From assembly GCA_002361775.1 (NCBI GenBank), contig DETV01000076.1:1208-7028 (forward strand): 5,821 nt of DNA, in the 5' to 3' direction. A program made the translations under genes and the position numbers. The first letter of the stretch is position 1; each line of letters starts with the position of its first letter. Positions 5,001-5,821 of the stretch are shown piece by piece. This DNA comes from Eubacterium sp. UBA3279 (GTDB taxonomy: Bacteria > Bacillota > Clostridia > Lachnospirales > Lachnospiraceae). Below the pieces are notes generated by a model. The model saw nothing but the letters and a program-made list of their open reading frames with translations. It searched no databases and was not told where the DNA came from.

Positions 5001-5821
5001 CTAATCTGATTTCAGCCGGACAGTATTTTCCCGCCCTGTCCCTTTTCCATACACAAGCCGTTCCCCCATCCGGTTGCGGACATCACGCATGGTTCTGGAT
5101 GAAATGTTCATCACAGCCGCTTTTTCCTGAATGTCTTTCAGCGGTATCTCTTTTCCGTCTTTCAGCAGTTCCTCCATCAGCCTCGTTCCCCGTTCCAGTT
5201 TTGTCTCTGTCGGTTTTCCTTCTTTCCCGTTCAGAAGATCATCGGCATTGATGTCATAGCCACCGATCCACCGGAATCCTTCTTCATCCCCAAGTTTAAA
5301 CGCAAGGGTCTCACCCGGAGGGGCAAGAGAGCTTTTCTCATGGATCAGCACTCTCGTTGTCGGGTCTTTCTTTACCTTCCCGATAAATAAAAGGCTTCTG
5401 ACAGCCGCCATAATGTCAATGGATCCCAACCCCCGGTAGGTACTCTGCGTACCACAGGATTTGTTCAGATGCCCGATCAGCACAATGGCACATCCGGTCT
5501 GTTCTGCCACATTCCCCAGTTTCCGGAATACCGGACGGACTTCATTTGCCCGGTTCATATCCACATCCGCACCGATAAATGCCTGCACCGGGTCAATGAT
5601 CAAGAGCCGGACTTTGTTCTGCCGGATGGCTCTCTCAATGCGGTCATCCATTAATGTCAGTGGAATTTCTGTATCATCAATCACCATGACCCTTGAAAGG
5701 TCGGCTTCACATTCGATCAGCCTTGGTTTGATGGTATCTCCCTTTCCGTCCTCGGCAGTCTGGTAGATTACATTGAAAGGCTCTATGGCTTCCATGGTCG
5801 GGAGATATTTCCGGTTGGTGC
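5001..5821 (-). CDS. RepA-like AAA/RecA-fold replication helicase, C-terminal part (partial)
   Basis: An open frame of 273 codons enters from the right edge and ends with TAG at 5003-5001. It is still open upstream of the methionine at 5795, reading TNRKYLPTMEAIEPFNVIYQ, so that ATG is internal and the true start and the Walker A loop are outside the window. NVIYQTAEDG follows the expected position of the first strand after Walker A. The Walker B strand is VRLLIIDPVQAFIG. It is followed by a VLIGHLNKS sensor-like segment and STYRGLGSIDIMAAVRSLLF, all typical of AAA_25 RepA-like hexameric helicases of mobile elements. The last 70 or so residues (from KLERGTRLMEELL) look like a winged-helix DNA-binding tail. 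In mobilizable elements such genes usually accompany a primase and relaxase; here those would lie to the right. The role would be unwinding at the element's origin, perhaps the repeat cluster just downstream. Confidence 0.85.
   Translation of the reverse strand, partial: TNRKYLPTMEAIEPFNVIYQTAEDGKGDTIKPRLIECEADLSRVMVIDDTEIPLTLMDDRIERAIRQNKVRLLIIDPVQAFIGADVDMNRANEVRPVFRKLGNVAEQTGCAIVLIGHLNKSCGTQSTYRGLGSIDIMAAVRSLLFIGKVKKDPTTRVLIHEKSSLAPPGETLAFKLGDEEGFRWIGGYDINADDLLNGKEGKPTETKLERGTRLMEELLKDGKEIPLKDIQEKAAVMNISSRTMRDVRNRMGERLVYGKGTGRENTVRLKSD

Noticed and set aside
1..5821. CRISPR array, tRNA or rRNA genes.
   Set aside because: No regularly spaced repeat-spacer pattern and no tRNA- or rRNA-like sequence was seen; the only repeats are the short heptamers at 4826-5000.

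Overview
The window looks like accessory DNA from a gut-type low-to-mid-GC Firmicute (Clostridia, probably Lachnospiraceae-like). The evidence is Tn1549-like conjugation proteins, a TnpX-like large serine recombinase, strong AGGAGG-type ribosome binding sites and moderate base composition. No chromosomal housekeeping gene is present. Every protein-coding gene supported here lies on the minus strand, so gene order is described from high to low coordinate. One small antisense RNA is predicted on the plus strand.

Layout. (1) 1-2367 is part of the type IV secretion module of an integrative conjugative element (ICE): the 3' remnant of maff2, a VirB6/TrbL-like membrane protein, a PrgI-family protein, and the N-terminal third or so of a VirB4-like ATPase that runs off the left edge. 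The VirB4 start lies 116 bp inside prgI. (2) 2423-5821 appears to be a second element inserted into maff2. It has a large serine recombinase whose stop codon lies about 60 bp from the recognisable maff2 coding sequence, a 60-residue protein of unknown function just upstream of it, an intergenic block of about 670 bp, and the C-terminal part of a RepA-like (AAA_25/RecA-fold) replication helicase that runs off the right edge. Only one end of the inserted element is visible; the 5' half of maff2 and the other attachment site must lie beyond the right edge.

The 4331-5000 block holds the least expected content. It encodes a 38-residue holin-like membrane peptide (4606-4722, minus). Its 3' end and 3' untranslated region are covered by a convergent plus-strand RNA with its own promoter (TTGATA-17-TACATT) and a perfect 11-bp-stem terminator. 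This is the architecture of a txpA/ratA-type type I toxin-antitoxin module. The toxin has its own promoter (TTGAAA-17-TATGAT), a leader of about 110 nt beginning in a GAAA-capped hairpin, and a CCTCCC segment that could mask its GGGAGG ribosome binding site. Next to it lies a cluster of five GTGGCAG/CTGCCAC heptamers, a 10-bp direct repeat with a 20-bp period and a 14-bp AT palindrome. These are plausible protein-binding sites or an origin-like region downstream of the helicase gene.

Working model (inference): an integrative mobilizable element (IME) carrying its own integrase, replication helicase and addiction module has inserted into a transfer gene of a resident ICE. It probably impairs that ICE's transfer until it excises.
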